NCBI GenBank assembly: GCA_034509755.1
Contig: CM067541.1
Location: forward strand, 26,914,501 to 26,978,500
Direction of reading: 5' to 3'
DNA length: 64,000 nucleotides
DNA from: Anisodus tanguticus
Lineage: Eukaryota; Streptophyta; Magnoliopsida; Solanales; Solanaceae
Part shown: positions 33,255-45,359 of the stretch, piece by piece
Layout of the letters: each line of letters opens with the position of its first letter
Position numbering within the stretch: position 1 is the stretch's first letter
Notes under the pieces: model-generated
What the model was told of the DNA's origin: nothing
What the model saw: the letters and a program-made list of their open reading frames with translations, nothing else
Databases searched by the model: none
Translations under genes and position numbers: made by a program

Positions 33255-36000
33255 CTTCTTGATTTGTGAAGATCCAAGGATATGAAAAATTATTCATAAT
33301 TGTCTAGAAGGTTCCTTGGACAATTATTAACAAAAAACAAGTATTCAAGCTGATGCCAAAGAAAAAAATGATTCTTATATTCAACACTAGTCATTATGAG
33401 TACAACAAAATTTCCACATGTATGGCAAGCAAATGTGGGACACATTACAAAGTAACTCTGGATATATGGAGACAGAAAATTAGGATCAGTATTATTGTGG
33501 TGGAAAAGAAAACCGGTAGCCCATTAAAAATAAGAGAAAACTATTGCCTTATCAGCTCAATCATACTCATAAATTAAAAATGATGAAGTTGAGGAGAACT
33601 TCATGAAAATCAAGGATGTCACCCACACCTACTCAGAAAAGAAAGCAATCTATATACCCCGCATAGTGATGAAGGCACTAGAAAATCTACATTTTGAGAA
33701 GGATAAGGTGATATACGATCATTATGAACTAAAGAAGAAACACAAAAAGTTAACTGAAAAGAGGGAGAACTTGAAAGAGATGATAAGCTACCTAGAAAAC
33801 TAGGTACTCACTCAAGAAAATAAGAACTCAGTCTTTGACACTATATAGAGAAAAGAAACATCAACATTCTTTAAAAGAAAAGATCAACTCAAAACTCTCA
33901 AGGAAATTTGAAAAAATAATTGAAAGCTGTATTTACTGCCCCTGAGCTAGCAAAAATCAAGACACTTTAAAAATAGCTAGCACTCCTACAATAGCAAGCT
34001 TCAGGACATAGAAGAGCCAATGTCATCAACAATCACAAGAACAAAGGTTCTCATTCCACTGGAAACCATGTGTACACTCAGTAGAGAAACAAGGAGAAAC
34101 TTGGAAAAAGGCATACAACCAAGTTCAAGACAATACAGGTGAACGCACTCCATAAAGAGAAGTGGAAGAGCAAAGGACCTGATCCCTCACTGAAAAATGG
34201 AAAATTACCTGGATGAACTAAGAAACACCTAATTCATCCATTAAAAAAAAGAAAACTTAAACTAGTTTGAGTTCCTAAGGTAATTTTCTGATCAACTTCA
34301 AAAGGCCAATGTGATAAGAAAAGGAGAATGTGTTTAGAAAAACCTCCCACCAAAAGGCTTATCAAAGAGGGAATAACTAATGAAATTTTCTCTTATAAAA
34401 TAACAAGGACTTTGATAAACAAAGAAAAGAATTTGTCAAGGACACACAAAGGAAAAGGAAAAGGAAAGAGAGCTTTGTTTACATGGGATAATCAAGAGGA
34501 GCACGGAAATGCATAAGTAAAGAGGAACATTTCACAAAGCGAAAACACATCAAAGAGTATTGGCAAAGAACCTAGTTCCTATGATTCACAAGTATGCATC
34601 TTCTCTCAAATGTATAGGTTGCTTAAAATGTTTCCCATGCTGCCACATGTTACAAAAATAAGTCACTTGAGTCAAACTCTAAAGAAACAGGTCACCTAAG
34701 AAAATTGAAGAGTCCCCTTTAAATCTAGAGAACATCAAGCCACTCTAATCTGTATAAAGACCTAATGTTCCCATTGTCCTTTTGAAAAACTTTAAATCAA
34801 TCTTAATCACAATTCAGACGGTCAAATCAAAGTCCATTACAATTAAAAATATTAGTTTAAATACTTAGCATCCTCTCATAACTCCTCACTTACATACATT
34901 CTGATCAAGTGAAAAGACTAGAAAAACTCTCTGAAAAATGAAGAAGAAGAGAGAACCATAGAGGAGACTGAAGAAAAGTGCCAAGAACACGTTCCTCTCA
35001 CAGAAAACAGAAGTGACTTTGTTGAACCAACATCTATAAATGAATGAGAAAAGGTTCACAAAAAATCTGGTTCTTTATAGAAGGATGACATCCTTGAAAA
35101 GTATGAAATAGAGCTTACCCTTGTAGAAATAAGAATGGCTACAAGGAATACCTCCAAGAAAACCAAACATAATATACAAAAGGAAAAGATCAAGCTGAGT
35201 CATTTGACTCTATGGCCAAACAAACCAGAAGCGAAGAAAAGGCTGCAATTGATGAAGCTCTAGAGAAGAGTAAGATAAAAGGAAAAATAACAACTAAATT
35301 TGTACAACATGATAAGCTGGATGTAATACAATTGGGTGATAATGGGAGAGATAATGTGGAGGGAAGATAGAACATCAAAAGGAAAAGAAGTTAAAGAAGA
35401 TCACTAGTTATGGGAAGACTGTAAAAAGAAAGAGGTCTTCCTAAAGAATAGAAGAAACTGGTCCCTCATTTGAGGGACCTATCACTAAAAGAGTGAAGAG
35501 AACAACCGCGAAAAGAAAGAGGCAGATAATATTCTAAAGAGAAAGGTGATTGACCTTGTTGTATTATATGAACATGACATAAAAGAGCTCAAGGATATAC
35601 TAGACTATCGAGTTGGTCTCACCTATTCATTGATTCAAATCCTACATCTATGAGGAAAAGATTCACCAGTTCTACAGAAAGCTTGAAATAGCTGATGAAG
35701 ATACAACGGTGACCAATGTGAAGAGTAAAATATCAATTTTACAGTTAAAGACCCGGGGAACATTCTTGATGTACCATATGTAGGTTATGATGAGTATATC
35801 AGAAGGAAATGGTTGACTATGAACTGAGAGGAGCAAAGTTCTTTTAATTGTCAAGTTTGGGCAATGAGAGAAGTAGAAAAGCCCAAGAGGATGCTTAAAG
35901 GTGAAATGACTCCTCTTTCATATACTTTTCTTTGAGCTGGTGAATAAATGTATCTTACATAGATCATAAAGAAGAAACGAGGAAAACTGTAGAGACATGA

Positions 36001-36329
36001 TTGTGATGGACGCTCTTGATATAAGAGGGTTGGTTAAGTTTCCTTCCTTAATGATTAAGCACATGGCTAGGGTTATAGAAGGAAGACATTCTCTATCGTA
36101 TGGGTTTTGGTTAACTAAGGTATTCAGACATTTTGAAGTTCCTATAAGTAATGGTAAGAATGGAGGGAAGAAGAAGAAGATTACTAAATCTACACTAGCA
36201 GAATATGATCTCCTTCCCAAAGAAACAAGTTCTAAGAGTAGCAGCATGGTCACAAACTTGCTTGCAGAACTTGCAAAAGTAAGGAATGGAAAGGAAAAAG
36301 TAGAGGAAGAGACAAATTTGAAGTATTAA
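36001..36329 (+). pseudogene. SIRE-type extra 3' ORF fragment (putative plant transposon protein)
   Basis: The open segment contains ALDIRGLVKFPSLMIKHMAR, YGFWLTKVFRHFEVPIS and a Lys-rich stretch, then LLAELAKVRNGKEKVEEE, which looks like a coiled coil. The 'PS.MI.HM.RV...LPYGFWLT..F..F.VP' pattern occurs in the extra ORF after gag-pol in SIRE/Maximus Copia elements. The function of that ORF is not established. The fragment is truncated at both ends; the region upstream (34930-36000) carries its decayed beginning. Confidence 0.65.
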
Positions 36330-36794
36330 TATCTGAAAAGAAAAGATTAACCGTTGATCTTGTGGCTGAGCATAAGGCTTCAATTACAAGAATTGAGTAA
36401 TTCATGGCCAAATTTCCATCCTCAACTCCCATTAGGAAAGAACCTGCTTTTTAGTTTAGGCTATTCATGTGTCCTGTTAATGTCATGTCTCTTTCTGTTA
36501 TGAAAATAGTTCATTCTTATTGTTTTCCCTTTTAGATATTAGTTATGGCAGTTACCGGCTAACTTTGCAATTGTATATTTGGAAAGAGAGATTTATGGCT
36601 TTGTTGGTGCAGTATAAAGATCTCTCCTTGATGATAACTTTGTTCTTGTTGTGACAATTCATATTATTATTGACTCATGTTTCATTATCTTGTAAGAAGA
36701 ATAAACCTTTCACTGAACAACTGGCAAAAACACTTGTTTTTTTATAATACAAAAAAAAAGAAAATAAAGATAGTAGTTCATACACTAATCAGGG

Positions 36795-38530
36795 TGGTCC
36801 CAGAAGAAGAATGTTGCACAAATATTCTACGTGATATATTTAGGCATTTTATAAAGGAATTGGTTCTTACTTATAGAGGAACCAGTCCTAACTAAGAGCA
36901 CTAAGTTAAACGAGTTTCCTAAGAGAGAAGCAACTGAAGATAGAACCCGATCCTTATGCAAAAAATTAAAAGATGTAAGAAAGAGGAGGACACATGGTTA
37001 TGATTAGGTTCACAAACCTAACCATCTATATGGTTGTAAAGAATTGAAGGTTAATCCCTACAACCAATTATGTCAACTTACTAACCTTACTTAGTCAAGC
37101 ACACCTAACCATCTAGAGGACTGCAATGAATGGAAGGTAAGACCCTACATAGGTTGAAACAAGCGTAACATCTTGCCAAGTCAGGTTGAAGCAAGTTTAA
37201 CATCTTTCCGAGTCCGATTGAAGCAAGGTTAACATCTTACTGAGATCTAGGTAAATAGAAATGAACTTAACATATTTCTAAAAGTTTACATTGACTAGAG
37301 TGAGCCTAACATCTTATAAAAGGCCAGAATTTTGATCAACATGAAGCTGTAAGTGTTGAATAACATAGAACTGGTTCTTAGGGAGAAGATTGTCAACATA
37401 GGAGCTATGCCCCAATGGGGAAGATGCACATAAAGAGAATACAAATATTTATGAAGTTGTTCGAGTGCACATGAAGAAGTATAAAACTGTTATGAGTTTG
37501 TCATCATAAAAAATGGAGAAATTATTGAGATATTGTGGTCTTAATAATAGTTTAAGAGCTTATAATATTTTGATGATTGACAAACCATGTAAAGTGATAA
37601 TCAATGTACGAGGAAGAATGAATGAATATGTACAAGATCAGGTCCATAACAGATCTCCAAAAGGAACTGATAAAGCAAGCGACACTGAAGAGGAATTGCT
37701 AAAAGGAACTGGTCATTTAGAGGAAGAATGGAGATTGTTTTAAGATGTTATTTTACACAAACTTGGAGAATTGGTATTAAGATTCGATCCAATTCCACAA
37801 GAAACTGGAGTTCAAGATTTTGAAACATTGCCATAAATTGAACACGTGGAATTAGCTTGGAAATAGGAGAAGTTAATCATATGCGCGTGAAACAGAAATC
37901 CATGTTAAACAAGGATTGATTTCATATAATTAATGAAACCAAGTCTTGGTTGGATTTAGAAAACTGAAAAGAGGATATTTACCCGTATAAATATAGTATG
38001 AAAAAAGCTTTAGAGATTAACCACAACCAAATAGAGATGTGTCAGAGTGATCAGAGTCTACACAAAGAGTCTCGAGGGAATCAACTACAACATCGAAAAA
38101 GCATGTTCCTATCAATATTTATCTATAATTTTCTTGAGTTTAATAGTTAGGTTCTTGTGGTTCTAAGACAATATCTTAATTACATTCATAGTCATTGTAG
38201 TAGGTTTTGTTTTATATTTGTAAGGGACTTGATTGACTAGGTAGAGTCATTGAAGAGTTAGATGGAGAACCACTAATTGAGAAAATTATTGATGAGAAGG
38301 GAAGGTATTGTTTTTAACAATCTCTTAGGTGTACATAAAGCTATAATCTTAAAACTGCTCATGTTTAGTGAAGATATTAGGGAAATCCTATAAGGGCTAG
38401 GTCATTATTTTTCCTCCCTTGAGCAAGGAGTTTTCTACGTGAATTTTTTTGTTTTGATTTATATATTTGGACTTCACCTTCTTGCATAGTTGCTCAAAGA
38501 ACGTGGTTCTTTGAGTACTTAGTCACAACC
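36795..38530 (+). repeat. Left arm of a large inverted repeat (SIRE 3' UTR plus LTR)
   Basis: It is the imperfect reverse complement of 38919-40560. Matching anchors: GTTGC(A/G)C(A/T)ACAAATAT near 36815 and 40540; CTGCAATGAATGGAAGGT near 37120 and 40200; GATTGTCAACATA near 37388 and 40030; GAAATTATTGAGAT near 37518 and 39910; TTTGAGTACTTAG near 38510 and 38930. Confidence 0.85.
37531..38530 (+). repeat. SIRE-type LTR, plus orientation
   Basis: It follows a purine tract (AAAAAATGGAGAAATTATTGAGA) and ends near TTTGAGTACTTAGTCACAACC. The same LTR family appears at 24447-24871 (plus) and 38919-39903 (minus). The exact 3' end is approximate. Confidence 0.75.
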
Positions 38531-38918
38531 AAAATAACACTCTACAATCTCAAAGAATTGGTGTCACAAGTCATGAGCTTCTTTGAATGGAAAACAAAAT
38601 CTAAATATGGAAGGTATAACATCTGTTTGATAAAAAGAAACAACATGAGTAAATTAGTTTAAGTTACCAAGTGATGGCAACTCAACTATAGAATGCTGGT
38701 ATGATCTCTAGTGTTATCTTACAAACACCAAACAACTCAATTAAAACTTGCACACAAGGGTACAACAAGTGTAGCATGAATACAAAATCAACGCCTTCTC
38801 AATAAGTATCACTAATTGACCCCAACAAGGAAGTGGCGAGGGTTGGATTTCAAAACACGTATCTTAATATGTACAATTAATATGATCTCAACAGATAAAG
38901 ATAATAACTGTTAAACTG
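38531..38918. other. Spacer between the inverted SIRE arms, no gene seen
   Basis: About 390 bp unrelated to either arm; AT-rich, no open reading frame of note. Confidence 0.6.
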
Positions 38919-40560
38919 GGTTATGACCTAAGTACTCAAAGAACCAGGTCATTTGAGTAACTACGCAAGAAGGTAAAATATGAAATAATAAAATTAACAC
39001 AAAATTTTGGCGTGAAAAACTCCTTGCTCATGGGAGGAAATACCATGACCTACCTCTGTAGGAATTTGCCCAACTTTTCACTAAACTCGAGCAACTTGTT
39101 CTAAACAATCCCTGCTCCAACTCTCTCTTCCTCAACAGTTCCAAACCGTTGGCTCAATTTCTCTACTCTCTTCAATGACTTTACCCAGTCAAAAAAGTTC
39201 TTTAAAAATCGATAAACACCTATTATAATTTCTAAAAAAGTAAATAATATAAACACACTAAGATCCTAACTATTATAACTCAAGAACTGAATGATTAATC
39301 TTGATAAGAACAAATTCTTTGTTGCTATTCTAGTTGACTCCTTTGAGACTATGGTGTTGACTCTCAACTCACTCCAGATGTATCTCTCTTCGGTTGTGGT
39401 CAAACTATTAGGCTTCTTGACATGTTATATATATAGGAGAGATTTTTGCCTTTAGTTCTCCAAATCCATCCAAGTTTTAATTTCATAAGTTGTCCGAAAA
39501 CTAATCCTTATTTGATACGAATTTCCTCTTCCCTTGTTTATGCGCATATAATTTTATTCTCCAATTTCCAAGCTACTTCCATATGTTCAACTTATGGTAA
39601 ACTTTCCATAACTTAAATTCCAGTTTCTTGTCAAATAGGAATGAGCCAAAACTTCCAATTCTCCAAGTCGGCATAAGACAACTTCATATCGATAGTCTCT
39701 AGTTCTTCCTTCTAAGGACCAGTTCTTCTAAGAAGTTCCTCTCCTGTTATGATTGCTTGACTAGTTCCTTTTGAGATATGTTTGGTCTTCTAATTCTTAA
39801 CTTCTTCCTTCACTCTTATTTATAATTTATTGTCACTTCATACATAATTTGTCAATCATCAAAATATTATTTTAAGTTCTGAACTATTATTGAAGCAACA
39901 ACATCTCAATAATTTCCCCCTTTTCGATGATGACAAATCCATAACAGCTCCATATTTCTTCATGTTCTCTTGATCATCTTCATCAACTCTTGATTATATT
40001 TTCCTCCTTAAGCATAGCTTCTATGTTGACAATCTTTCCTCTTATAACCAACTCCATATTGTTCAACACTACAGCTTCATGTTGATACAACCTAATAGAC
40101 AAACTTCAACAATATATTATGCTCACTTTAGTTTACCTTGGAAACAACAAGGTTTGTAAGCTTACTGAGTTGGCATCTAGGAATTAACCTTCCATTCATT
40201 GCAGCCAGTAGATAAATATGTTTCTTGACTAAGTAGAATACTTAATCATGTTTAGGGACTTACTTTCTACTCTTTGCAATCCTATAGATGGCTAGGTTTA
40301 AAGAACTTGGTCATGTGAAATGTGTCTTATCAAGGAACATTGTCTCGTATGTCCTTTTAAAACACATTTCATCAGTGATAAACATAATAACTAGGTTCTT
40401 TCTTCTTTCTCCTCATAACAATTTCTTTTTATCTTCTCTCTATCTCTTATCTAATGCCGTATAAATAGGACTGAGTTCTTTTATAAGTAAGAACAAGTTC
40501 CTTTACAATGTATTCTAAATAGCAACTGGATATTTGTGTAGCGCAACTTTCTTCTTCTCT
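38919..40560 (-). repeat. Right arm of the inverted repeat: SIRE LTR (38919-39903) plus 3' UTR, minus orientation
   Basis: On the minus strand a better-preserved purine tract, GAAAAGGGGGAAATTATTGAGA with edges near 39904-39925, precedes the LTR start TGTTGTTGCTTCAATAATAG. The 3' UTR then runs to about 40560. It diverges from the left arm by many substitutions and small indels. Confidence 0.82.
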
Positions 40561-42473
40561 GATCATTGACCCTTTAAATGTGATCATCTTCTTCCTTCCA
40601 AGAATGCTTGATTCTTTATAATGTATGTGCTTGATATATTTGACGTGGAACATGAATTGTATGAATATGAATTGAATCTTCCCTCTTTTGCATCATCAAA
40701 AATCAAGTGTATCAATAAGATCAAGTGTGATGTACAATATCAAACTCATATCCACTGGGGCTATAAAACTCAATCATGAAAATATTACAAGTGCTCATAT
40801 AATCTTGTTAAGTTAAAATCTTAGTAGGATTTTTGAATACATCACATTAAGTCATAAGACCCAAACTAAAAGATTTCTACATATCGTTCTAATACTGCCA
40901 GGGATAGTGTATATGTGAATTAGATTGACATGTTGAAGAATTAAAGTTTGGTTTTAGCTAGGAAGGGATGAAAACTAATTTCTCTATTTTGACTCAATTG
41001 TTTTATGTAAGTTCCCATAGTCTTGTTTTAAGGTAAGTCATATATCCTATTCTACTATATATTCTCATTTTTCAAGATTATATGTTCCCCCTCTCAACCA
41101 TCCTCGTCTGCTTCTCTTTTCACACATACTGAATTTTGTGGAAGTCAACCTTGTTTCATCACATTCTTGATTGAGAACTTCTCTCTTGTCAATCACTCTA
41201 GAATAAAGAACTAAGGAAACAAATTCCATAAAAAGATCAGATCCCTTTGTCACAAACTCCTCAAATGTTTCTCCATGATCAGAATCTTCCTATTCTTTTT
41301 CAAAATTTCACTGTATCATTCCTTTGAATCACTACTTGTGTTCTTTTGTAACATATATTTCAGTTTTTTGCATATGTGTGACTTTGGGAGACTTATATTG
41401 GTGATCTTCTGAGGGATGTTGATGTGTTGGTAGATCAATATATATTGACATGCAAAAATGAGAAGAAATTTATAATTTTGGGTAATTCGTTCAGGGCCAA
41501 TGAATCATAGAGGAAAACTATGTTGTCCCCACACATGGCACAGACGATCTCCCCATACATACCAAACAACCAGTATAGACAATCTTAACGTACATATTAT
41601 AACAAGTAACTAGCATGGACGATCTCCATATACATATCATAACAAGTAACTAACATGGACGACCTCCACATGCACATCAAGTAACAGTGTAAGAATCACA
41701 TAAGCAGTCATATGACATGAAAATAAGTCATAATAGTCAGCTAAAGGTGTATTCTACATGCGCATAGCTCAAAATATAATCAAGCATGGAAGTAATGCCT
41801 ACCACTTTTTGCACTAGCATGGTATTATGCTCAAGTAATTAGATAATCAATCAAATCATTAAGATATAACAAGAAAATAACTCCGACATGTTATTCGCAA
41901 CCCACATATGAGCTCTTTACTCACATTTACGTTAACTCCATACCCATAGTACATCTCAATTATGATTTAGTTGGGGAAAATTCCCCATTGATGTCAAAAG
42001 TCTTAACTTACCTCAGTTCAAGCAGAACTTTAATCTTCCCAAAATATCTATTGCATTTGGAATTCATCATCTGACTCCAATTTATTCAAAATTTTATTCT
42101 GCAAGGTTAAATGAGTCCAACGTTACCCACATTATAATATGAAATGAAATCAGACCAAAAAGTCAATTTGGAGCCCCGACCTCAAAGTCTGAAGTTGAAT
42201 AAATTTTCGTATTATCATAACCTCTTGAGTCTAAGTCTACAATTAGAATCCAATCTGATCTCGATAGGCAAATTCCCAAATTACATGGTTTTAGCCCTAG
42301 GTCAAAATCCCCTAATTTTACCTCCTTAATCCGTGTTTTAGGCATAATAATCCATCGAACTTGAAGACATAAAATCTAATTTAATGTTTAGAACTCTTAT
42401 CAATGTTTGTAGGTAAAGATCCCCTCAAAAATCATCTTCAACCGAGCTCCCAAAACTCAAAAATAGTGGAAAT
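40561..42473. other. Unassigned repeat-like sequence, no gene recognised
   Basis: The part 41880-42470 (ending CAACCGAGCTCCCAAAACTC..AATAGTGGAAAT) has the look of a larger LTR sequence that the tandem Copia array interrupts. The sequence resuming at 51669 (GATTGCGGACTGAGGGTTGC) could be its other half. I cannot prove the join. Confidence 0.4.
41569..41683. repeat. 40-bp minisatellite, about three units
   Basis: Units are 41569-41608, 41609-41648 and a 35-bp unit 41649-41683, each of the form AC.A.CATGGACGA.CTCCA....CAT..AACAAGTA. A fourth weak copy lies just upstream (CACAGACGATCTCCCCATACAT). Confidence 0.8.
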
Positions 42474-42664
42474 TATTAGCATTTGCTTTTGTCCCACATT
42501 GGAAAAACATATTTGTATCCCATGTAATAGACCCTATATAAAGGGCTTTACTTGCTTTTCTTTTACTTGCACTTTTAGCTCTCAAGAATAATATTATTTT
42601 ATTATCTTGTTATTGCTTTGTAAGAATTCATGTTATGAATAAAAGACTTTCATGAATTCTATTA
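42474..42664 (+). repeat. First LTR of the tandem Copia array (191 bp)
   Basis: It runs from TATTAGCATT to GAATTCTATTA. It lacks about 15 bp after TATTAGCATT that the other two copies have. A TATA-like ACCCTATATAAAGGG is at about 42530-42545. Confidence 0.9.
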
Positions 42665-42676
42665 TGGTATCAGAGC
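42665..42676 (+). other. Primer-binding site of copy A
   Basis: TGGTATCAGAGC, the standard complement of the initiator tRNA-Met 3' end, directly follows the LTR. Confidence 0.92.
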
Positions 42677-42920
42677 CAAGAGCATAAGTTAATATTTTTA
42701 GCTCGATCGCGGATTCAACTTCGCGGTGAGTTAGTTGGGGGTTCGTATGCAGCACGCCCCTGGTATCAGTTAAAATTTTTTTTGGCTTGTTTTGGAAGCT
42801 CGTGCTCATTTTGGCTGCTCGTGCTCGTTCTGATCTTGGCTTCCACATCTGGGTTTCGTCTTTTTGGCTTCCGCATCTGATTGGTGAGATCTGCCCTTTT
42901 TATTTTTATTTTGTTGCTTG

Positions 42921-42980
42921 GGATTGCTGCTTGTTATTTGGGATTGCTGCTTGTTATTTGGGATTGCTGCTTGTTATTTG
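42921..42980 (+). repeat. 20-bp perfect tandem repeat x3 in the leader of copy A
   Basis: GGATTGCTGCTTGTTATTTG occurs three times without change (42921, 42941, 42961). Copy B has only two such units (about 47296-47335), with one base different. Confidence 0.95.
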
Positions 42981-43003
42981 GGATTTTCTGTTTAAAATTC
43001 ATA

Positions 43004-43951
43004 ATGGCTGGAGGTGATGATTCTTTGCAAACTATTGATGTTAGGTTAGATGGAAAAAATTATTCCTATTGGAGCTATGTCATGGTAAATTTTCTGAAGG
43101 GAAAAGGGCTTTGGGATTATATGTCTGGAAAAACCAAATGTCCTAAAATTGGAGATGAAAATGTTGATGAATTATTTAGGACTTGGGAGACCAATAATTC
43201 AAAGATTATTACTTGGATTAATAACTCTGTTGAACAAAGAATTGGTGTTCAATTGGCTAAGTTCAAAACTGCTAAAGAGATTTGGGATTATTTGTCAAGA
43301 TTGTTTGTGCAGAATAATTTTGCTGTTAAATATCAGTTACAATATGAAATTCGTGCACTAGTACAAAATGACTTGGGCATTCAAGATTATTTCGTGCAAT
43401 GACCACTTTGTGGGATCGATTAGCTATGACAGAATCTCATGAATTGCAAGCATGCGATGCTTATATAAAATGCGAGAGATGAAGATCGTCTTGTTCAGCT
43501 ATTGATGGGTCTTCGATCAGAATTTGAGAATTGCCGTTCAGGCTTATTGCACCGCAAACCCTTACCATCTGTTGAAGATGTGGTAAATGAACTTATGGCT
43601 GAAGAAACATGTTTGAAGACTCTAAAAGGGGTACATAAGGCTTCTACTTTTGTACTGGCAGCTCCTTCGTCTACACCGGTCCTTGCAGCTCCTACACACC
43701 AGTATAGAACATCTATCGTAGGTAATTGTAATTATTGTAAGAAACCGGGACACTGGAAGAATCAATGTCCTGAGCTACGGAAGACGTCAGGTTCTAAGCC
43801 TCCACATTCGGGACAAGGACAGAAGCCTTCTCAACAGAAGCCATATTCTGGGGGTCAATTCCAGAACTTGTATCCACCGACTCAGGCTGCCTTTGTGCCC
43901 TCTCTTGATCACCCAGCTTCAGGAGCCTCTGTGAGTCACGATCGATTCTCG
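43004..43951 (+). pseudogene. Copia gag, copy A
   Basis: The start codon at 43004 gives MAGGDDSLQTIDVRLDGKNY, a gag N-terminus with the usual LDG.NY.YW motif. It continues through the capsid region (TWINNSVEQRIGVQLAKFKT; LQYEIRALVQNDLGIQDYF). A frameshift at about 43398 and another near 43475 break it. The rest reads LMGLRSEFENCRSGLLHR and an intact zinc knuckle CNYCKKPGHWKNQC (43727-43768), then a Gln/Pro-rich tail and a stop. Confidence 0.9.
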
Positions 43952-44055
43952 TAGCCGACCGACCAATTTCGAAGTTCCTCGCCTTCCAACAGTTTCAACA
44001 GAATTCTCAGTCTTATGCTCTTTCTGTTCCTTCCGGCTCATCACCATCTATTGGT

Positions 44056-45340
44056 TCAGGTATCATTTCGCCTTCTTGGATCTTGGACTCTGGAGCTGGA
44101 AATCATATGTCTCCTGATTCTTCCGTCTTTGTATCTATGTCTTTTGACTCCCCTTCCACTTCTGTTGTGACTGTGCGATGGCACACCTATGCCATTGTGA
44201 GGCATTGGCACCATTCATACATCCACTATATCATTACTCGATGTTTATTGCATTCCAAAATTACATATAAATCTTGCTTCCTGCTTTGGTCAAATATGTG
44301 ACTCGGATGTTTTATTGGACTCTTCCCTAATTCTTGTTATGTGCAGGATCTAAAATCCAAGAGAGTGATTGGGACAGGGCGTAGAAAGGGGAGAGGTCTA
44401 TATGTTTTGGATGAGCTGCATCTTCCTACTCATGCAGCAACTATGCCTGTTAATCTGTCTTCTTTTCATTTAACACATTCCTCTTCGAAGTTTTATTTGT
44501 GGCACTCTAGACTTGGTCATGTATCAGGTTCTCGCCTGCGTTTTATGTGTAATACTGGTGTTCTTGGTGATTTACAATCCGATGATATTTCTGATTGTAG
44601 TGGATGTAAACTTGGAAAATTTTCTGCTTTGCCTTTTAATCTTAGTACTTCTACTTCTTCTGCACCATTTGATCTAGTTCATTCAGATGTTTGGGGGCCA
44701 GCACCTATCCCCACTAAGGGTGGCTCCAGATATTATGTTTCCTTTATTGATGATTATACTCGTCATTGTTGGGTTTATTTGTTGAAAAGACGCTCTGATT
44801 TTGTTCATACTTATGTTGAGTTTCAAGCCTATGTGAAAACTCAACATTCTGCCATTATTAAATGTTTTCGGGCTGATTTAGGAGGTGAATATACTAGTGG
44901 GGATCTTTTACGGTATTTTCAAAGCTGATAGTACAATACATCAGTCTTCTTGTACTGATACACCACAACAAAATGGGGTAGCCGAGAGAAAACATAGGCA
45001 TATTGTTGAGACAGCTAGATCCATGCTTTTGTCCGCTAGTGTACCTAGTGAATTTTGGGGAGAAGTTGTCCTTACATCCGTTTATCTTATTAATAGGATC
45101 CCTACCTCTCATAATTTCGGTATTTCTCCGTATGCTAGACTATTTGGTCACACCCCACTATATTCCCATTTGAGAGTTTTTGGTTCTACATGTTTTGTTC
45201 TACGTCCACATGCAGAGCGTACTAAGTTATCTTCTCGTGTCACCATTTGTGTTTTTCTTGGATATGGGGTTGGGCGTAAAGGTTATCGTTGTCATGATCC
45301 GGTTTCGGAAAATTATATGTGTCTCGTAATGTTTCCTTTA
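44056..45340 (+). pseudogene. Copia protease and integrase, copy A
   Basis: The protease core WILDSGAGNHMSPDSS lies near 44077-44125. GAG-pre-integrase reads KFYLWHSRLGHVSGSRLRFM with HH-CC spacing (CSGCKLGK). The integrase core shows D in FIDDYTRHCWVYLL, D in FRADLGGEY and E in GVAERKHRHIVETARSML. Frameshifts near 44200, 44330 and 44905 (one extra T relative to copy B) interrupt it. Confidence 0.9.
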
Positions 45341-45359
45341 TTGAGCATGTTCTTTTCTT

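Larger units (their letters stand above)
33144..38530 (+). mobile_element. Decayed SIRE-type Copia remnant (3' half)
   Basis: It ends in a SIRE-like purine tract (about 37507-37530) and LTR (37531-38530), preceded by a 3' ORF remnant at 36001-36329. The part from 33144 to 35900 is A-rich with broken short frames. I cannot assign them safely, though one (33603-33803) is Lys/Glu-rich and coiled-coil-like. No integrase or RT was recognised, so the middle of the element is deleted or diverged beyond recognition by eye. Confidence 0.55.

Noticed and set aside
33603..33803. Lys/Glu-rich open frame as a SIRE gag coiled coil
   Set aside because: Composition alone supports this; no zinc knuckle or capsid motif was found nearby, so I did not annotate it as gag.
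41521..41700. Possible CRISPR-like array
   Set aside because: The 40-bp units are contiguous without unique spacers, and the context is plant nuclear DNA; it is a minisatellite.
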